From contig URHH01000137.1 in NCBI GenBank assembly GCA_900547615.1, forward strand, positions 1-6,701: DNA of 6,701 bases. Direction: 5' to 3'. The translations under genes were made by a program, and so were the position numbers. Positions 6,099 through 6,701 of this stretch are shown piece after piece. Within the stretch, counting starts at the first letter, position 1; every line of letters starts with the position of its first letter. Source of the DNA: an uncultured Blautia sp. (GTDB lineage Bacteria; Bacillota; Clostridia; Lachnospirales; Lachnospiraceae). Under the pieces are notes generated by a model. The model did not search any database. It had not been told where the DNA came from and saw only the letters and a list, made by a program, of their open reading frames with translations.

Positions 6099-6701
6099 CA
6101 GGATTGAAACTGATGGATGACAAGCTGGATAAAAAGCTGCATCTGGGGAGTGACGTATTTATTTTTGTGATAAAATAGCTGGTTGAACATTTTTACAGGC
6201 GGGAGATTTGTACTCACTTCTGTAAGGGTACTGCGCTGAAGCTCTTCCTTTACTGTAAAGCGGGGTAGAAAAGAATAGCCCATACCTTTTTTCAGAAGGT
6301 GGATAATTGTTTCTGTATTACCGATTTCCAGAACAGGAGAAATATGAAGCTCCCGTTCCGAGAGAAGTTTTTCCAGTTCATAATGGTAGGCAGCGCCTAC
6401 TTCTGTCAGGATAAAAGGCCTTGCAGCCAGTTTCTCAATTTCCAGAAAGGATTGAGAAGGGGCGGCAGGGTCTTTTAAGGTGACAAAAATAATATCCTCC
6501 GTTCTTTTGGCAGCGCAGATCCATTCGTTTCTGTAGATCCTGTGGTCGAGTGTGAGGATACAGTCGATTTCGTTGGATTTTGCAAGCGCCATAAGCTCCT
6601 CTGTCGTTCCGGAGCGTATGGTGATTTTTATATTTGGATACATATCGTGAAACGCGGGGAGAAGCTGGGGAAGCAATGCAGTACAGATAGACTCTGCCCC
6701 T
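6095..6701 (-). CDS. LysR-type transcriptional regulator, effector-binding domain, cut at the right edge
   Basis: About 200 residues are visible, and the frame stays open to the right edge. The TTG near 6676 is therefore not the true start, and the DNA-binding helix-turn-helix (about 90 residues) lies outside the window. The visible part is a LysR substrate-binding domain of periplasmic-binding-protein fold. It opens with ICTALLPQLLPAFHDMYPN, typical of the first strand and helix, followed by TEELMALAKSNEIDCILT for the second. The hinge and second lobe follow, with the usual LKKGMGYSFLP segment ('V-x-x-G-x-G-x-x-x-L-P' in the family). The effector is unknown. LysR genes often control a divergent neighbour, which would lie right of the window; control of the convergent TRAP operon is possible but not shown. 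Its TAA stop (6097-6095) shares bases with the stop of the transporter fusion. Confidence 0.9.
   Translation of the reverse strand, partial: GAESICTALLPQLLPAFHDMYPNIKITIRSGTTEELMALAKSNEIDCILTLDHRIYRNEWICAAKRTEDIIFVTLKDPAAPSQSFLEIEKLAARPFILTEVGAAYHYELEKLLSERELHISPVLEIGNTETIIHLLKKGMGYSFLPRFTVKEELQRSTLTEVSTNLPPVKMFNQLFYHKNKYVTPQMQLFIQLVIHQFQSC

Overview
The window reads as chromosomal DNA from an anaerobic Firmicute, most likely a Lachnospiraceae-type gut Clostridium. The clues are moderate GC, strong GGAGG-type ribosome sites, the Clostridia-type DinB (HIDVNSAF start), and a left-hand gene pair (an Hsp70-like protein and a TPR protein) that I recall only from this group. No RNA genes, insertion sequences, CRISPR arrays or phage genes are visible, and no gap between genes exceeds about 90 bases.

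Region 1 (1-3182, + strand) is a tight gene string. It begins inside an Hsp70/actin-like protein of unknown function (DUF5716-like, from memory) that is split by a one-base frameshift near 792-800. A TPR protein (1181-1963) and a Y-family DNA polymerase, dinB (1977-3182), follow with gaps of only 12-13 bases. The promoter of this string lies left of the window.

Region 2 (3172-6098, + strand) is a TRAP transporter operon. A good sigma-A-type promoter (TTGACG, 17 bases, TATCAT) overlaps the end of dinB. A 10-bp inverted repeat runs from its -10 box to the ribosome site of the first gene. That gene is a small DctQ-type permease (start 3271). The second overlaps it by four bases (ATGA) and encodes a 782-residue protein in which a complete DctM large permease is joined in frame to a complete DctP solute-binding domain. 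The usual three TRAP components are therefore encoded by two genes. The binding domain has no signal peptide or lipobox of its own and is apparently tethered to the membrane by the last DctM helix.

Region 3 (6095-6701, - strand) is the effector-binding part of a LysR-type regulator that runs off the right edge. Its stop codon overlaps that of the transporter fusion in the shared bases TTAA, so the two genes converge with no spacer.

The strongest candidate for something unusual is the DctM-DctP fusion. The substrate cannot be read from the sequence.
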